From positions 13,634,551-13,698,550 of the forward strand of contig OX637391.1 in assembly GCA_951799425.1 (NCBI GenBank): 64,000 nt of DNA, given 5' to 3'. This DNA comes from Ilex aquifolium (lineage: Eukaryota > Streptophyta > Magnoliopsida > Aquifoliales > Aquifoliaceae). Under the pieces are notes generated by a model. It searched no databases and had not been told where the DNA came from. It saw only the letters and a list, made by a program, of their open reading frames with translations. Below, in pieces: positions 45,531-56,210 of this stretch. The translations under genes were made by a program, and so were the position numbers. The first letter of the stretch is position 1; each line of letters opens with the position of its first letter.

Positions 45531-45846
45531 TATGGCGTCTCAGGATAAAATCCCTACCCACACTACAGGTTGGCATTTTAGGACATTCCTTACTCAGCCC
45601 ACATACTCATTTATCTATGAAAATTGAAAGAAGATAAAATGCACAAATTGAACTTGGAAATTTATGGCGTCTCAGGATCAAATCCCTACCTACACTGTTA
45701 GTTGGTAGTTCGGGACGTTCCTTACTCGGCCCACATTTTTATTTCAACAACAAGACTTTGTACAAAACTATTTTACAAAAGAGTTCAGACCCTTAACCTT
45801 CATTCCAAAACACATTTTTCCACAGCTTTGTCTTTATAGTCAAAAT

Positions 45847-46251
45847 CTAATCCGAGTCATCGCTTGGATCTATGTCATTATCAGTGACCCTTCCAACTTC
45901 TTGTCGCACATAACTTGTAAGTCCCGGACTGGCATAAGATGGTGTGTCAGGATAATCCTTACTCAGCCCATACACTATCCAGTTTAATCGATCGGTTGCA
46001 CGACCCGAAATTGGTTCAGAACACTGATTATGTTTTTTCATATGAAATATCCTGCCACAATGGTAACAAGCACCCAGTCGTTTGGAACGACGACGTTTAG
46101 CAAAATTGCTTCTGCCACACAATGGTTGTTGTTGTTTCTCTCGGATCTCAATTTTTCTCACATCCCTTGTTTTTCTCATTATCACAGCATGCACATCAGA
46201 TGGGAAAATGCGTAGAACTCCTAGACTAAACCAAAAAAGTTTAGGATCCAT
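45847..46251 (-). CDS. Small basic Cys/His-rich ORF A in the env position
   Basis: I do not recognise the family. The start at MDPKLFW (46249-46251) is chosen because copy B has MDVNLFW at the same place; an ATG seven codons upstream is possible. The protein (about 134 aa) has a hydrophobic N-terminal part (LFWFSLGVLRIFPSDVH) and a basic stretch (MRKTRDVRKIEIREKQQ). A conserved core follows, GRSNFAKRRRSKRLGAC, then YHCGRIFHMKKHNQC, giving C-x2-C-x4-H-x6-C. Next come GRATDRLNWIV and LSKDYPDTP, and an acidic tail (DNDIDPSDDSD). A nucleic-acid-binding protein with a zinc-knuckle-like centre is an inference. There is no signal peptide or clear membrane anchor, so it is not a usual env. Confidence 0.65.
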   Translation of the reverse strand: MDPKLFWFSLGVLRIFPSDVHAVIMRKTRDVRKIEIREKQQQPLCGRSNFAKRRRSKRLGACYHCGRIFHMKKHNQCSEPISGRATDRLNWIVYGLSKDYPDTPSYASPGLTSYVRQEVGRVTDNDIDPSDDSD

Positions 46252-46959
46252 GCTTGCTAAGACTAAAGACATTCTATCTGGTTCTTTAACGTCTTCCAGT
46301 CACAAAGACAGTTGAAGCTGCATCCGATGTGATCATGAAATACAGGTACAAATACTAAAAAAAAAAAACGCAATCCAGAATAAAAATAATTTTTTTTTTT
46401 TTTTTTAGATCTAAAACTAAAATTACAAATACGAAACTAGAGAAAGTATATCAAAATACAAGCGGAAGGAAGAAGATTTAGGATGAAACAAACAAATTAA
46501 CGAAGAAGGAATAAACCCAGAATACAAAGGATTTAGGGGGATTATTTGGCAAATTATCAGATCTTACTGTAACAGCAATTACAGCATAGTCATTGGAGGG
46601 CATAGCAAATTCACAAGGAATTTTATAAAGACAAATAGCCATGAGAATCACAAGCTGTAGATATCAAATTTCAAATATATATATAAATGAAATTACAAAC
46701 AAGCAATACTTACAACACTAGCACTAGTGGGCTAGTGGAGATAAGGTTGTAAGGTACATATCTGTTCATCTGCCGAAACCTACAAACAAAATACAACAAT
46801 TACTCAACTCAAGGAATATCTGGGTTTCTCTGGAAACCCCTCATCCTAAGTGTGAGAACAAAAAGAGCACCCAGGTACAAATACAAACATATAAGACAAA
46901 TTATTAAACAAAAGACTGGATCGTCGGCGTATGGTCATGGATTTACAGGGGGTGAGTTG

Positions 46960-47130
46960 TTTTTACAGAGAACAGAAAGAACGACGACGAAGAAGAAGAG
47001 AAGAAAAAGAAGGAGAAGAAGAAAAGGGAAAGAGAAAGGGGGGAACCAACACCGGTGATGGTGGAAGAAAAAGAAAAAGGTGGAAGGCCTAATAAAGGCA
47101 TTCCTCAGATTTTTTTTTTTTTTTTTCACC
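46960..47130 (-). other. Polypyrimidine-rich tract (minus strand) upstream of ORF A
   Basis: The plus strand is GA-rich (gaagaagaagagaagaaaaa and so on). In element orientation this is a long C/T tract ahead of ORF A; a matching one (48685-48775) precedes ORF B. It could serve in splicing of a downstream message, but the distance to the ATG is some 700 bp. Confidence 0.4.
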
Positions 47131-47740
47131 TTTTAAGATAAGAAAGTGTCGGCAGGAGCTGGCAGGCAGAAGAAAAGAAAAAAGAAGAAGAAAGGCAGTG
47201 GGAGGCCCGCCCCTTTTTTTTTTTTTTTAACTTTACTTTCGGCAGTGTCGGCAGGCGCAATAATGGCAGCAGGCGCAATAATGGTGCATAGTAATAAAAA
47301 TGAGTAGGGTAAGAGAACACCTCGCACTTGAGCTTTGACTCATGCACCGATATCTGAAACTAGGAACAACAAAACTATACAACAAAAGAAAGTGACATGC
47401 ATTAAAAAGAACATTAATAAATAAAAGCAACTGTACACTATTGTAGAAGGATTTTAGCAAAAACGTTCAAACGTGTTGTAACGTTCGAACATCGAATCAA
47501 AAATTAAAATTTTTTCTACACTACATTATGCATACTAAAAGGAATCAAAATAAACAATCTTAAGCCAAAAGTCATGGCGTCTCAGAACAAATCCCTACCT
47601 ACACTGTTAGTTGGTAGTTCGGGATGTTACTTACTCTGCCCATGTTTTCATTTTAGTCAAAAGAGTTTGTACAGAACAATTTTTTACAGACTCGAACCTT
47701 CAGCTTTCATTCCCAACCTCAGTACACTTTTCCACAGAGG

Positions 47741-48151
47741 TCAATCCGATTCCCCCTCCGTATCTGTGTAAAATGGACAACCAGTAACTCTCCCAACTTC
47801 CTCTCTCACAAATCGGTTAAGCACAGTACTGGAATAGCATGGCGTATCAGGGTAATCCTTACTCAGCCCATTCACTATCCAGTTTAATCGATCGGTTGCG
47901 CGACCGGAAATTGGTTCAAAACATTTGTTGTATCTTTTCTCATGAAAGTATCTGCCACACTGTTTACAGGCACCAAGTCGTGTAGCACGACGACGTTTAG
48001 AATAACTGCTTCGGCCACAGAGGGGTTTCGCTTGTTTTTCTTTGATTTCAGCCTTCCTTACTAATCTTGCTTTTCTCATGATCATGGTATGTACATCAGA
48101 TGGAAAAGTATGTAGGACTCCTAGACTAAACCAAAAAAGATTTACATCCAT
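47741..48151 (-). CDS. Small basic Cys/His-rich ORF B in the env position
   Basis: A paralogue of ORF A, about 136 aa from MDVNLFW (48149-48151). It has LFWFSLGVLHTFPSDVH, MRKARLVRKAEIKEKQ, GRSSYSKRRRATRLGAC, KQCGRYFHEKRYNKC (again C-x2-C-x4-H-x6-C), EPISGRATDRLNWIV, LSKDYPDTP and an acidic C-terminus (YTDTEGESD). Roughly two thirds of residues match ORF A, with the basic block, the Cys/His centre and the GRATDRLNWIV and SKDYPDTP blocks kept. Conservation of these blocks against an otherwise varied sequence suggests selection on the protein while the element was active. Function unknown. Confidence 0.68.
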   Translation of the reverse strand: MDVNLFWFSLGVLHTFPSDVHTMIMRKARLVRKAEIKEKQAKPLCGRSSYSKRRRATRLGACKQCGRYFHEKRYNKCFEPISGRATDRLNWIVNGLSKDYPDTPCYSSTVLNRFVREEVGRVTGCPFYTDTEGESD

Positions 48152-48684
48152 GATTGCTACTTTATAACCCACTATCTGGTTCTTTTACGTCTTCCAGTCA
48201 CAAAGACGATCAAAACTGACCCATAGATATTATCATTAATACAAGGTACATAATCTGAACAGATACAACAATAAAAACAAAAAAATTTACAGAAAATTTT
48301 ACGGGTTCAACCTGCGCAGATCAACTACTGTAAACTGCAGATCAACTACTGTAAACTGTAGATCTCACCCCCCAACCTAGACTGAACATTGTCCCCAATG
48401 TTTCGAGTTTTTCGGTTTGTAGAGCTTGAATACGCAGTTAACTGTGGAGATCTGTTCAATCGCCGATGACCTATACCAAAAAAAACAGAGATTAAGCATC
48501 TTTGGGGTGGTCTGGGTTTTCATTGGGACAAAAACCCTTGATCATCAGTGCGGCCCGAAGAAGAACAGCCATAAGTAAATAATACAAACAAATGTAGATC
48601 ATGAGAAGGAGGATAGGGTCATCGAAAAATGCAGACATGGTACTGTTATGGGTTGGATCGTGGTACAGAAGACCAGATGCAGTG

Positions 48685-48775
48685 GAGAAGAAGAAGAAAA
48701 GAGAAGAAAAAGAAGAAGAAAAAGAAAAGAAAAGAGTAAAGGCGGTGGGGAAAAGAAAAAAGAAAAAAAAAAACG
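48685..48775 (-). other. Polypyrimidine-rich tract (minus strand) upstream of ORF B
   Basis: Nearly pure GA on the plus strand (gaagaagaaaagagaagaaa). It is the counterpart of 46960-47130, about 540 bp before the ORF B start and just after the end of pol. Confidence 0.4.
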
Positions 48776-48784
48776 ATGGGGGCC

Positions 48785-49522
48785 TTATAAAGGCAGTCCA
48801 TCGTGTCGGGTGTCTGATTGACTCGACCCTTTTTTGTGTCGGCAAGCGTAATCTCCGGAGTGATTTCCGGAGATACTTTCTGGATCCATTAAAAAAATGG
48901 TCTCCACATTTTGGACAAAATTCTCCACAAAGGGTTTTAATCGCTGACCATTGACGGTAAAAATGTTACCGTTTGATGGGTTCTCCACTTCCACTGCCCC
49001 ATGTTCAAATACCTTTTTAACAATGTATGGTCCAGTCCATCTTGATTTCAACTTACCAGGAAATAGGCGAAGTCTCGAATTGAAAAGTAGAACCTTTTGA
49101 TCAGGTTCAAAAGATTTTCGCACTATGTTCTTGTCATGAAAAATTTTCATCCTGGTTTTTGCAATCTTAGCATTTTCATATGCTTCATTTCTCAATTCCT
49201 CCAATTCATTAATCTGAAGCTTCCGTGACAGTCCAGCCTTGTCTAAGTCAAAATTCATTGCTTTAATAGCCCAGTATGCCCTATGTTCCAATTCCACAGG
49301 CAAGTGACATGGCTTTCCATAGACTAATCGATAGGGAGACATGCCCAAAATTGTTTTAAAAGCAGTTCGGTATGCCCAGAGCGCATCAGTTAGTCTTAAT
49401 GACCAATCTTTGCGATCTGGGTTCACCGTTTTTTCCAAAATTAATTTGATCTCCCGATTAGCTAACTCAGCTTGTCCACTGGTCTGTGGATGATAAGGGG
49501 TTGCAATTTTGTGAAAAATCAA
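48785..49522 (-). pseudogene. Athila integrase, distal part
   Basis: It is read in the same frame as the preceding piece after a TAG at 49523-49525: [20 protein letters not shown] (with the catalytic Glu), [38 protein letters not shown] and the normal end [11 protein letters not shown]. About 240 residues, intact apart from the stop at its beginning, where relatives have Tyr. Confidence 0.88.
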
Positions 49523-49800
49523 CTATTTTTTCATTAAATTCCAGAAGGGACGATTGCAAAAATGAGCACCCCCATCACTTATAATGGATTTTGGAATTCC
49601 AAACCGAGATAAAATATTTTCTTTTAAAAACTTGATCACCGTTTGATGATCATTATTTCGGCATGGAATTGCTTCAACCCATTTGGATACATAGTCTACG
49701 GCTACTAAAATGTATAGATAGCCAAAGGAGGGGGGAAATGGTCCCATAAAATCGATACCCCAACAGTCAAAAATTTCGATCACCAAAATTGGTTTAAGGG
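49523..49800 (-). pseudogene. Athila integrase, core part
   Basis: It reads [20 protein letters not shown] (first catalytic Asp), [19 protein letters not shown], then [17 protein letters not shown] (second Asp). It is one frame off from the upstream gag-pol: a single-base deletion at about 49795, in the stretch ccttaaacc, shifts the frame. It ends at TAG 49523-49525. Confidence 0.88.
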
Positions 49801-52800
49801 CATCATGTTTCTTTTTGAAATGTTTCCCAACCTTTGACATCTATCGCAAGTTACGCAAAAAGCATGGACATCTTGGAAAAGTGTGGGCCAGTAAAATCCA
49901 CACTGCAAGATTTTTGCAGCGGTTTTTCGAGATGAAAAATGACCACCGCATGCTTCTGAATGACAAAATGTTATTACCTGTCTACTTTCCTGAGCGGGGA
50001 TGCAACGTCTTATGATCTGATCCTTACAGTACTTGAATACGTAGGGATCTTCCCAAAAGAAATTGCGGACCTCCCTCAGAAACTTCTTTTTGTCCATGGG
50101 AGTGAAAAATGGAGAAAGTGTTCCGGTAGCAATGAAATTAGCAATATCAGCGTACCATGGGGTCTCATCAATCCTGAATAGTTGTTCATCGGGGAATTTT
50201 TCATTGATTGGCAGTCCATCCTCATGAAATTCATAAGTTAATCTTGACAGATGATCTGCCACCACATTTTCCACATCCTTTTTGTCCTTAATGACTAAGT
50301 CAAATTCTTGGAGCAAAAGGATCCATCTCAAGAGTCTTGGTTTGGCATCTTTTTTTGTAAACAAAAATTTCAGTGCTGCATGGTCAGTAAATACAGTAAC
50401 AGAAGAACCAACAAGATAAGATCGAAATTTTTCCAATGCAAATACTACAGCAAGTAATTCCTTTTCAGTTGTTGAGTAATTCATTTGGGCATCATTTAAA
50501 GTTTTACTTGCATAGTAAATCACATGTGGCTTCTTATCTTTTCTTTGTCCCAAAACAGCACCTACAGCATAGTCACTAGCATCACACATCAATTCAAAGG
50601 GTAGAGTCCAGTCAGGAGGTTGCATTATTGGGGCAGAAATTAACATGCCTTTGAGTTTGTCAAATGATTTTTGGCACGCTTCATTCCAGTCGAAAATGAT
50701 GTCCTGACTCAAAAGATGACACATAGGTTTTGCTATGGTGCTGAAGTCTTTTATGAACCTTCTGTAGAATCCTGCATGACCTAAGAATGATCGAACATCC
50801 TTTACAACCCTAGGAGCAGGAAGATTTCTTATCAAATCAATTTTTGCTTTATCAACTTTCATGCCTTTAGACGACACAATGTGACCCAAGATAATGCCTT
50901 GATTCACCATGAAATGACATTTCTCCCAGTTAAGCACCAGATTTGCCTCTTTGCATCTCATCAAAACTTTTTCTAGGTTAGCTAGACACAAATCAAATGA
51001 GTCACCATATACCGAGAAATCATCCATGAAGATTTCCAAAAAATTTTCGACCATGTCACTGAACAAGCTCAGCATACATCTTTGAAATGTTGCAGGAGCG
51101 TTACAAAGTCCGAATGGCATCCTTTTGAATGCAAAGGTGCCAAATGGACATGTGAATGTGGTCTTTTCTTGGTCATTCAGAGCTATCTCAATTTGATTGT
51201 ATCCGGAATACCCATCCAGGAAACAGTAAAATTCATGGCCTGCTATTCTCTCGAGGACTTGGTCAAGGAAGGGAAGAGGAAAATGGTCTTTTCTAGTCAC
51301 CAGATTGAGTTTTCGATAGTCAATACACATTCGCCATCCTGTGACGACTCGTGTTGGCACGAGTTCATTTGCATCATTTTTGACTACTGTGACTCCAGAT
51401 TTCTTTGGTACAACTTGGGTTGGACTAACCCATTTGCTATCGGAGATAGGAAAAATTATCCCTGCATCCAGGAGTTTGAGCACTTCCAGTCTCACAACCT
51501 CTTTCATGTGAGGATTCAATCGTCGCTGCATTTGACAAGAGGGTTTTGAGTCCTCTTCAAGGTATATGGCATGATTACAAATTAACGGGCTAATACCTTT
51601 CAAATCAGCGATGGTCCACCCAATGGTGCTTTTGTGACTTTTAAGAACTTCAATTAATTGAGCTTCTTGCAAGTCTGTGATTTTTGAAGAAATTACCACT
51701 GGGTAAGATTTATCCTCACCTAAAAATGCATACTTGAGATCAGATGGGAGTGGTTTCAGTTCAGGCTTTGGTGGCCTGTCACTTGAAGATAGTGGTTTTG
51801 TACCACTTGATGAAATTTCTTCAAATTTAGGAGCCCATGTCCCCACATTGAAGGTAGGGCACTCAATGGAGTTTTGTTCCAGAGAGTCAGATGAGTCAGA
51901 TTTTGACAAAGTTGATTCACTAAGATCCTCACAGAATGAGTCATTCAGATGTGCTTGTATCAATGACTCAATGGAATTTATTTCTCCTACCTCCTCGTAC
52001 TCTCTTGGGTGTTTTGCAATGTCAAAGACGTTCATTTCGAGAGTCATATCCCCAAAAGTCAATTTCATAATACCATTCCTGCAATTGATTAGTGTATTGG
52101 AGGTTGCTAGAAAAGGTCGACCAAGAATGATAGGAATTGGAGTTTCTGAATGAACTTCTGGATGAGTATCTAGAACAATGAAGTCTACAGGGAAGACAAA
52201 ATTATCCACTTGGACAAGTACATCTTCAACAATACCCCTAGGAATTTTTACAGATTTATCTGCCAATTGGAGTGTGGTGCAAGTGGGTTTCAGTTCACCT
52301 AAACCCAACTGCTGGTAGACAGAGAAAGGAAGCAAGTTGACACTAGCTCCAAGGTCTAACAATGCTTGCTCAATTTTGAAATTTCCAATGACACATGACA
52401 CAGTGGGGCACCCTGGATCTTCGCACTTTGGAGGGATTTTGTGTTGAAGTAGGGCACTGGCTTGCTCTGTGAGGAAGGCTCTTTTTTGAACATTTTGGCT
52501 TCTTTTGACTGTGCACAAGTCTTTTAGAAACTTGGCATAAGCTGGAACCTGTTGGATTGCATCCAGAAGTGGGATGTTGATTTTTACTTGCTTGAAAAGC
52601 TCGTAAATTTCAGACTGATTGTTTGCTTTCTGTATGCTCTTGAGTCTATGAGGGAAAGGAGCAGGAATAGAACACGAGGGTTCTTCTTCCCTTGATGGCT
52701 CTGGTTCTTGTTCAATCATGGGATCACAGTCATTTTTTGTTGCAAGTTCTGGCTCACTTAATGGGTTGGCTGGAATTGAGTCTGGTTTTGGGTCTGGAAT

Positions 52801-54384
52801 TAGCATGTTTCTGATGGACTTGTCAATCTTTTTGCCACTTCTCAATGTGGTGACAGTTTTGGCTTGGTCTTGTGGAGTTTCCATAGTTGATGGATTTCCC
52901 ACCTGAAATTGGCCTTGTGGAGGCTTTGGTTGGGCAGGAAATTTTCCCTTCTCATGTGTGCTCATGGACTGGGTCAGCTTTTGAATGTGGCCTTTGAGAT
53001 CCTCAAAAGATTGTGTGGTCTGGGCCTTGAAATCAATAAAAGCCTGAGTAGAACTATTGTTATAGCTCATTTGGGTTTGCATGAATTGATTCAATGTATC
53101 TTCAAGGCTCTTTTTGTGTGGTGGTTGATATGGAGGATATTGTGGAGGTACTTGAGGTGGATGTGGTGGCCCTTGTTGATGAGGATATTGTGGAGGTCCT
53201 TGAGGTGGTTGTTGTGGACCTTGTTGCTGATTCATGGGGGTTGGTTGTGTGTTTCTCCAACTGAAATTTGGGTGGTTCCGCCACCCTGGATTGTATGTTT
53301 CAGAGTATGGGTTGGAGTAAGGCTTGTTGAAATTGGAAATGGCATTTGTTTGTTCCAACAAAACTTCTTTGAATGCCGGTATGGTCGGGCATTCCCCAGT
53401 AGGATGCCCTGTTAGCGCACAAATCCCACACACTTGTTCTGTGGGAGGGACAACATCAACTTGATGGACCTTTTTCATCTCTAAAGCTTCAAGCTTTCGA
53501 GACAAAGTGGACATTTTTGCTCTAAGATCATCATCTTCTCTCAAGACATACTTACCCCCTTGGAAAGTAGGTGGTTTGGCTTCTACAGTGGTAGGAGATG
53601 CTGAGTCCCACATTTGAGAACTGTCAGATATGGTATCAAAAAAATTGAATGCCTCCTCCGGACTTTTTCCCATGAACTCTCCTTGAGCCATCATTTCGAC
53701 AAATTGTCGTAACCTAGTGGGCAAGGAATCATAGAAAAAACCTGCCAAAGTCCAATTTTCAAAAGCATGGTGTGGACAAGATTGGAGAAGATCTTTGAAT
53801 CTCTCCCAGCTTTGATAAAAAGTTTCCCCTTCTTTGACCGAAAAATTCATGATTTGTCTTTTGAGTGTATTAGTGCGGTGCAGAGGAAAGAATTTTCTGA
53901 AAAATTCATTCTGTAGAGCCTGCCAATTAGGGATTGAAAGAGATTTTAAAGAATGTAACCATTGTTTGGCTTTATCCCTCAAAGAGAAAGAAAACAATTT
54001 CATTTTTGTCAATTCAGAATTGTCTTGAAATGTTCCACACACTTCTTCGAAGTCTTTGATATGCAGATACGGATTTTCTGCATCCAATCCATGAAACACG
54101 GGCAATAACTGCACTGTCCCCGGCTTTACAGTAAAGAGGGGAGCATTTTCAGGAAAAATAAAACAAGAGGGGACACTATTCCTTGTGGGATGTAAGTAAT
54201 CTCGCAATGTTCGAATGTTGGGTACTTCCCCCTCTCTCACATGATCTTCACCCTGCCTATCAATATTTGCCATATTGAAGTTACAAGAGTCGGCTTCTGA
54301 TTTGGGTGAAGGTGGTTCAAGTTGATTTACAGACCCAGAAGATTCAGCAGACAAATTTGGATAGAGGCGATTGGTGTCAGTCAT
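49780..54384 (-). CDS. Athila gag-protease-RT-RNase H polyprotein, frame lost in integrase
   Basis: ATG at 54382-54384 ([17 protein letters not shown]). In order: gag ([33 protein letters not shown]), Pro/Gln-rich linker, knuckle-like [14 protein letters not shown] near residue 318, and protease [14 protein letters not shown] near 675 with [11 protein letters not shown] has [33 protein letters not shown] text, [19 protein letters not shown] and the FMDD centre near 1118. RNase H has [14 protein letters not shown]. The integrase H2C2 zinc region ([22 protein letters not shown]) is followed by the frameshift. RT signatures are Athila-like. 1534 residues are open, and the element would make a protein of about 1880 without the two lesions. 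Confidence 0.94.
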   Translation of the reverse strand: MTDTNRLYPNLSAESSGSVNQLEPPSPKSEADSCNFNMANIDRQGEDHVREGEVPNIRTLRDYLHPTRNSVPSCFIFPENAPLFTVKPGTVQLLPVFHGLDAENPYLHIKDFEEVCGTFQDNSELTKMKLFSFSLRDKAKQWLHSLKSLSIPNWQALQNEFFRKFFPLHRTNTLKRQIMNFSVKEGETFYQSWERFKDLLQSCPHHAFENWTLAGFFYDSLPTRLRQFVEMMAQGEFMGKSPEEAFNFFDTISDSSQMWDSASPTTVEAKPPTFQGGKYVLREDDDLRAKMSTLSRKLEALEMKKVHQVDVVPPTEQVCGICALTGHPTGECPTIPAFKEVLLEQTNAISNFNKPYSNPYSETYNPGWRNHPNFSWRNTQPTPMNQQQGPQQPPQGPPQYPHQQGPPHPPQVPPQYPPYQPPHKKSLEDTLNQFMQTQMSYNNSSTQAFIDFKAQTTQSFEDLKGHIQKLTQSMSTHEKGKFPAQPKPPQGQFQVGNPSTMETPQDQAKTVTTLRSGKKIDKSIRNMLIPDPKPDSIPANPLSEPELATKNDCDPMIEQEPEPSREEEPSCSIPAPFPHRLKSIQKANNQSEIYELFKQVKINIPLLDAIQQVPAYAKFLKDLCTVKRSQNVQKRAFLTEQASALLQHKIPPKCEDPGCPTVSCVIGNFKIEQALLDLGASVNLLPFSVYQQLGLGELKPTCTTLQLADKSVKIPRGIVEDVLVQVDNFVFPVDFIVLDTHPEVHSETPIPIILGRPFLATSNTLINCRNGIMKLTFGDMTLEMNVFDIAKHPREYEEVGEINSIESLIQAHLNDSFCEDLSESTLSKSDSSDSLEQNSIECPTFNVGTWAPKFEEISSSGTKPLSSSDRPPKPELKPLPSDLKYAFLGEDKSYPVVISSKITDLQEAQLIEVLKSHKSTIGWTIADLKGISPLICNHAIYLEEDSKPSCQMQRRLNPHMKEVVRLEVLKLLDAGIIFPISDSKWVSPTQVVPKKSGVTVVKNDANELVPTRVVTGWRMCIDYRKLNLVTRKDHFPLPFLDQVLERIAGHEFYCFLDGYSGYNQIEIALNDQEKTTFTCPFGTFAFKRMPFGLCNAPATFQRCMLSLFSDMVENFLEIFMDDFSVYGDSFDLCLANLEKVLMRCKEANLVLNWEKCHFMVNQGIILGHIVSSKGMKVDKAKIDLIRNLPAPRVVKDVRSFLGHAGFYRRFIKDFSTIAKPMCHLLSQDIIFDWNEACQKSFDKLKGMLISAPIMQPPDWTLPFELMCDASDYAVGAVLGQRKDKKPHVIYYASKTLNDAQMNYSTTEKELLAVVFALEKFRSYLVGSSVTVFTDHAALKFLFTKKDAKPRLLRWILLLQEFDLVIKDKKDVENVVADHLSRLTYEFHEDGLPINEKFPDEQLFRIDETPWYADIANFIATGTLSPFFTPMDKKKFLREVRNFFWEDPYVFKYCKDQIIRRCIPAQESRQVITFCHSEACGGHFSSRKTAAKILQCGFYWPTLFQDVHAFCVTCDRCQRLGNISKRNMMPLNQFW

Positions 54385-54514
54385 AAAAAAAAAAAAAAAA
54401 AAAATTATTCACAATAAGGCAAAAATATACACAAAAAGAGAGGTTTTTTTTTTTTTTTCACCTTTTTCTAAAAAGAGCACCTTTTATGATTCCCCGGCAA
54501 CGGCGCCAAAAACT

Positions 54515-56205
54515 TGGCTTGATCCGAAATGTGTACACCCAAGTGCAGGCGGTCAAGTTGTAGTAATAATCTGGTTTGAGTCCAGAGTCGAATCCTCAGG
54601 GAACTATGGTTGGTGTTCTTTGAAGTAAATAGTGAGAAAGACTTGTAACTGGAAATATTATGATTTTGAAGTTGTGGGAAGTTTTGGATAGAATGTAAAA
54701 TTCTTTCCAATGGGTATTTTTCTAGACAAAATATAAGATGATTAAATGTAACAAACACTCTTTGGTTCGGGAATCAGAATATGTAGTTGATTATCCGGTG
54801 CATTATGTTTATGCTTTATAACTCAATTAACTCCCGTGTCAACGGCAAATTAATCGGAAGATAGGAATGAAGTGCAATAATGGTGGACATTGAAAGTTTG
54901 TCATGAAGAGTTAGTTAGGGTACTTGCCTTGAATCAATGGATCTTTCCATGTAGGAGTCATCCATTTATCATAGAAAGATCCGTTGATTATACAAAGTAC
55001 CTTTACTTTGCTAGGTGCAATCAATCAACCAAAAATCAAGTGGAGTATAGAACATTTAAGCATAAAGGTGATACACAAACATAATGTCCGGATTAATCTT
55101 TTACATATCTATCATCCCTTCCCAAAGAGTGAATGAGGACTACTCACCCTTCATAGCTATGGTAAAGCTAGAATGATGAATGGTACTCATCCCCAAAAGG
55201 TGTTACAAAGTAAAATGCTCAAGCACTAGAAGTGAAATGCTTTAAAGTAAAATAGCTAAACAAGGAGCCGATCTTCGACAAAGAATGAGTGAATCACGTT
55301 CCACCCTTCACGGCTTTGGTAAAGCTCTAGAAAAGTGGAAGAGTTTCACTCCTCTAAGGGGAAGAAGGAAGCTCCAACAATGGAAGTAAAAGAAAACAAT
55401 ACTTAAATTAAAAGAAAGCAATAAATACTTGGTGTTTAATCCACAACCAAGAGATGATAATACATAAAAGAAAACAACAACTTCTTGGTGTTTAATCCAC
55501 AACCAAGATATAATAAAAACATAAAAGAAAACAATAACTTCTTGGTGTTTAATTCACAACCAAGATCTAATAAAAAGAAAACAACAACTTCTTGGTGTTT
55601 AATTCACAACCAAGATCTAATAAAAAGAAAACAATAACTCAAGAAAATAAATAAAGCAATAATACTTGAAAGATGATTCAAGAAAAAGATTCAAGACCTT
55701 TGGAGTGTTTTCCACTAGGAAGAAATGTTCTTTACAAGAAAAATGAAACAAGAGAAGGATGCCCATTACAAGCCCCCAAGGGGGGTATTTATAGGCATCC
55801 AAATTACAAATATCCTAAAAGATATTTATCCTAAAATATATTTAATTACAAATATCCTAAAAGATATTTATCCTAAAAGATATTTAATTACAAATATCCT
55901 AAAAGATATTTATCCTAAAAGATATTTATTTACAAATATCAAGAAGATCTTGATTTACACTTTGATCTCCCTTTGTTTTGAGCTTTAATAATTTACACCC
56001 TATGCTTTGATAAGTTGCTCTCCATGCTTTGATAATTGGCTCCCGTCGTTTTGACGCATAAAAACCTGAAAAGAACAACATTCAATGCATTATCCTTAAT
56101 TCACACATTAACCCTAATTAGATTTATTTTGACTATTTTAACTTTATTTAATTACAAAATTGACCTTTTAATTTAATTACATTTTGCATTAATTAGGGTT
56201 AATCA
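54515..56205 (-). repeat. Athila 5' LTR
   Basis: 1691 bp; 2 to 6 bp inside its internal edge lies the Athila-type primer site (54491-54508). It holds the same minisatellite units as the 3' copy (about 55425-55625 and 55800-55925). Confidence 0.95.
55786..55796 (-). promoter_or_regulatory. TATA box in the Athila 5' LTR
   Basis: On the minus strand it reads GCCTATAAATA, preceded by GGAT and followed by CCCCCC. The same site is at about 43551 in the 3' LTR. Distance to the internal edge is about 1.27 kb, which would leave a long R-U5 leader. Confidence 0.5.
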
Positions 56206-56210
56206 AATAC

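Larger units (their letters stand above)
45530..48790. repeat. Tandem duplication in the Athila env position
   Basis: Unit A (about 45660-47130) and unit B (about 47575-48790) share, in order, a noncoding motif (ggcgtctcag ... ccctacctacactg), the small ORF, ttctttaacgtcttccag / ttcttttacgtcttccag, and a GA-rich tract. The noncoding motif also occurs a third time at 45535. The ORFs are offset by 1894 bp. Divergence is far above that of the LTRs, so the duplication is older than this insertion. Confidence 0.8.
42280..56205 (-). mobile_element. Very young Athila-type Ty3 retrotransposon
   Basis: Two 1691 bp LTRs (42280-43970 and 54515-56205) differ at only about four sites. The perfect target duplication aatac is at 42275-42279 and 56206-56210. 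The primer site TGGCGCCGTTGCCGGGGA (54491-54508) is the Athila type, matching tRNA-Asp. A purine tract (GGTTGGGGGGTG on the minus strand) is at 43971-43982. The 10.5 kb interior has a 1534-residue gag-pol frame, a broken integrase, then a 4.8 kb env-position region with two copies of a small ORF. The target was the integrase of a Copia element. Confidence 0.96.

Noticed and set aside
46935..47460. Poly-Phe/Leu frames beside the Athila accessory ORFs
   Set aside because: Translations of the pyrimidine tract; no conserved counterpart in the other unit.
42280..56205. Env glycoprotein in the Athila element
   Set aside because: No frame with signal peptide, coiled coil and transmembrane segment was found between pol and the 3' LTR; only the two small soluble-looking ORFs.
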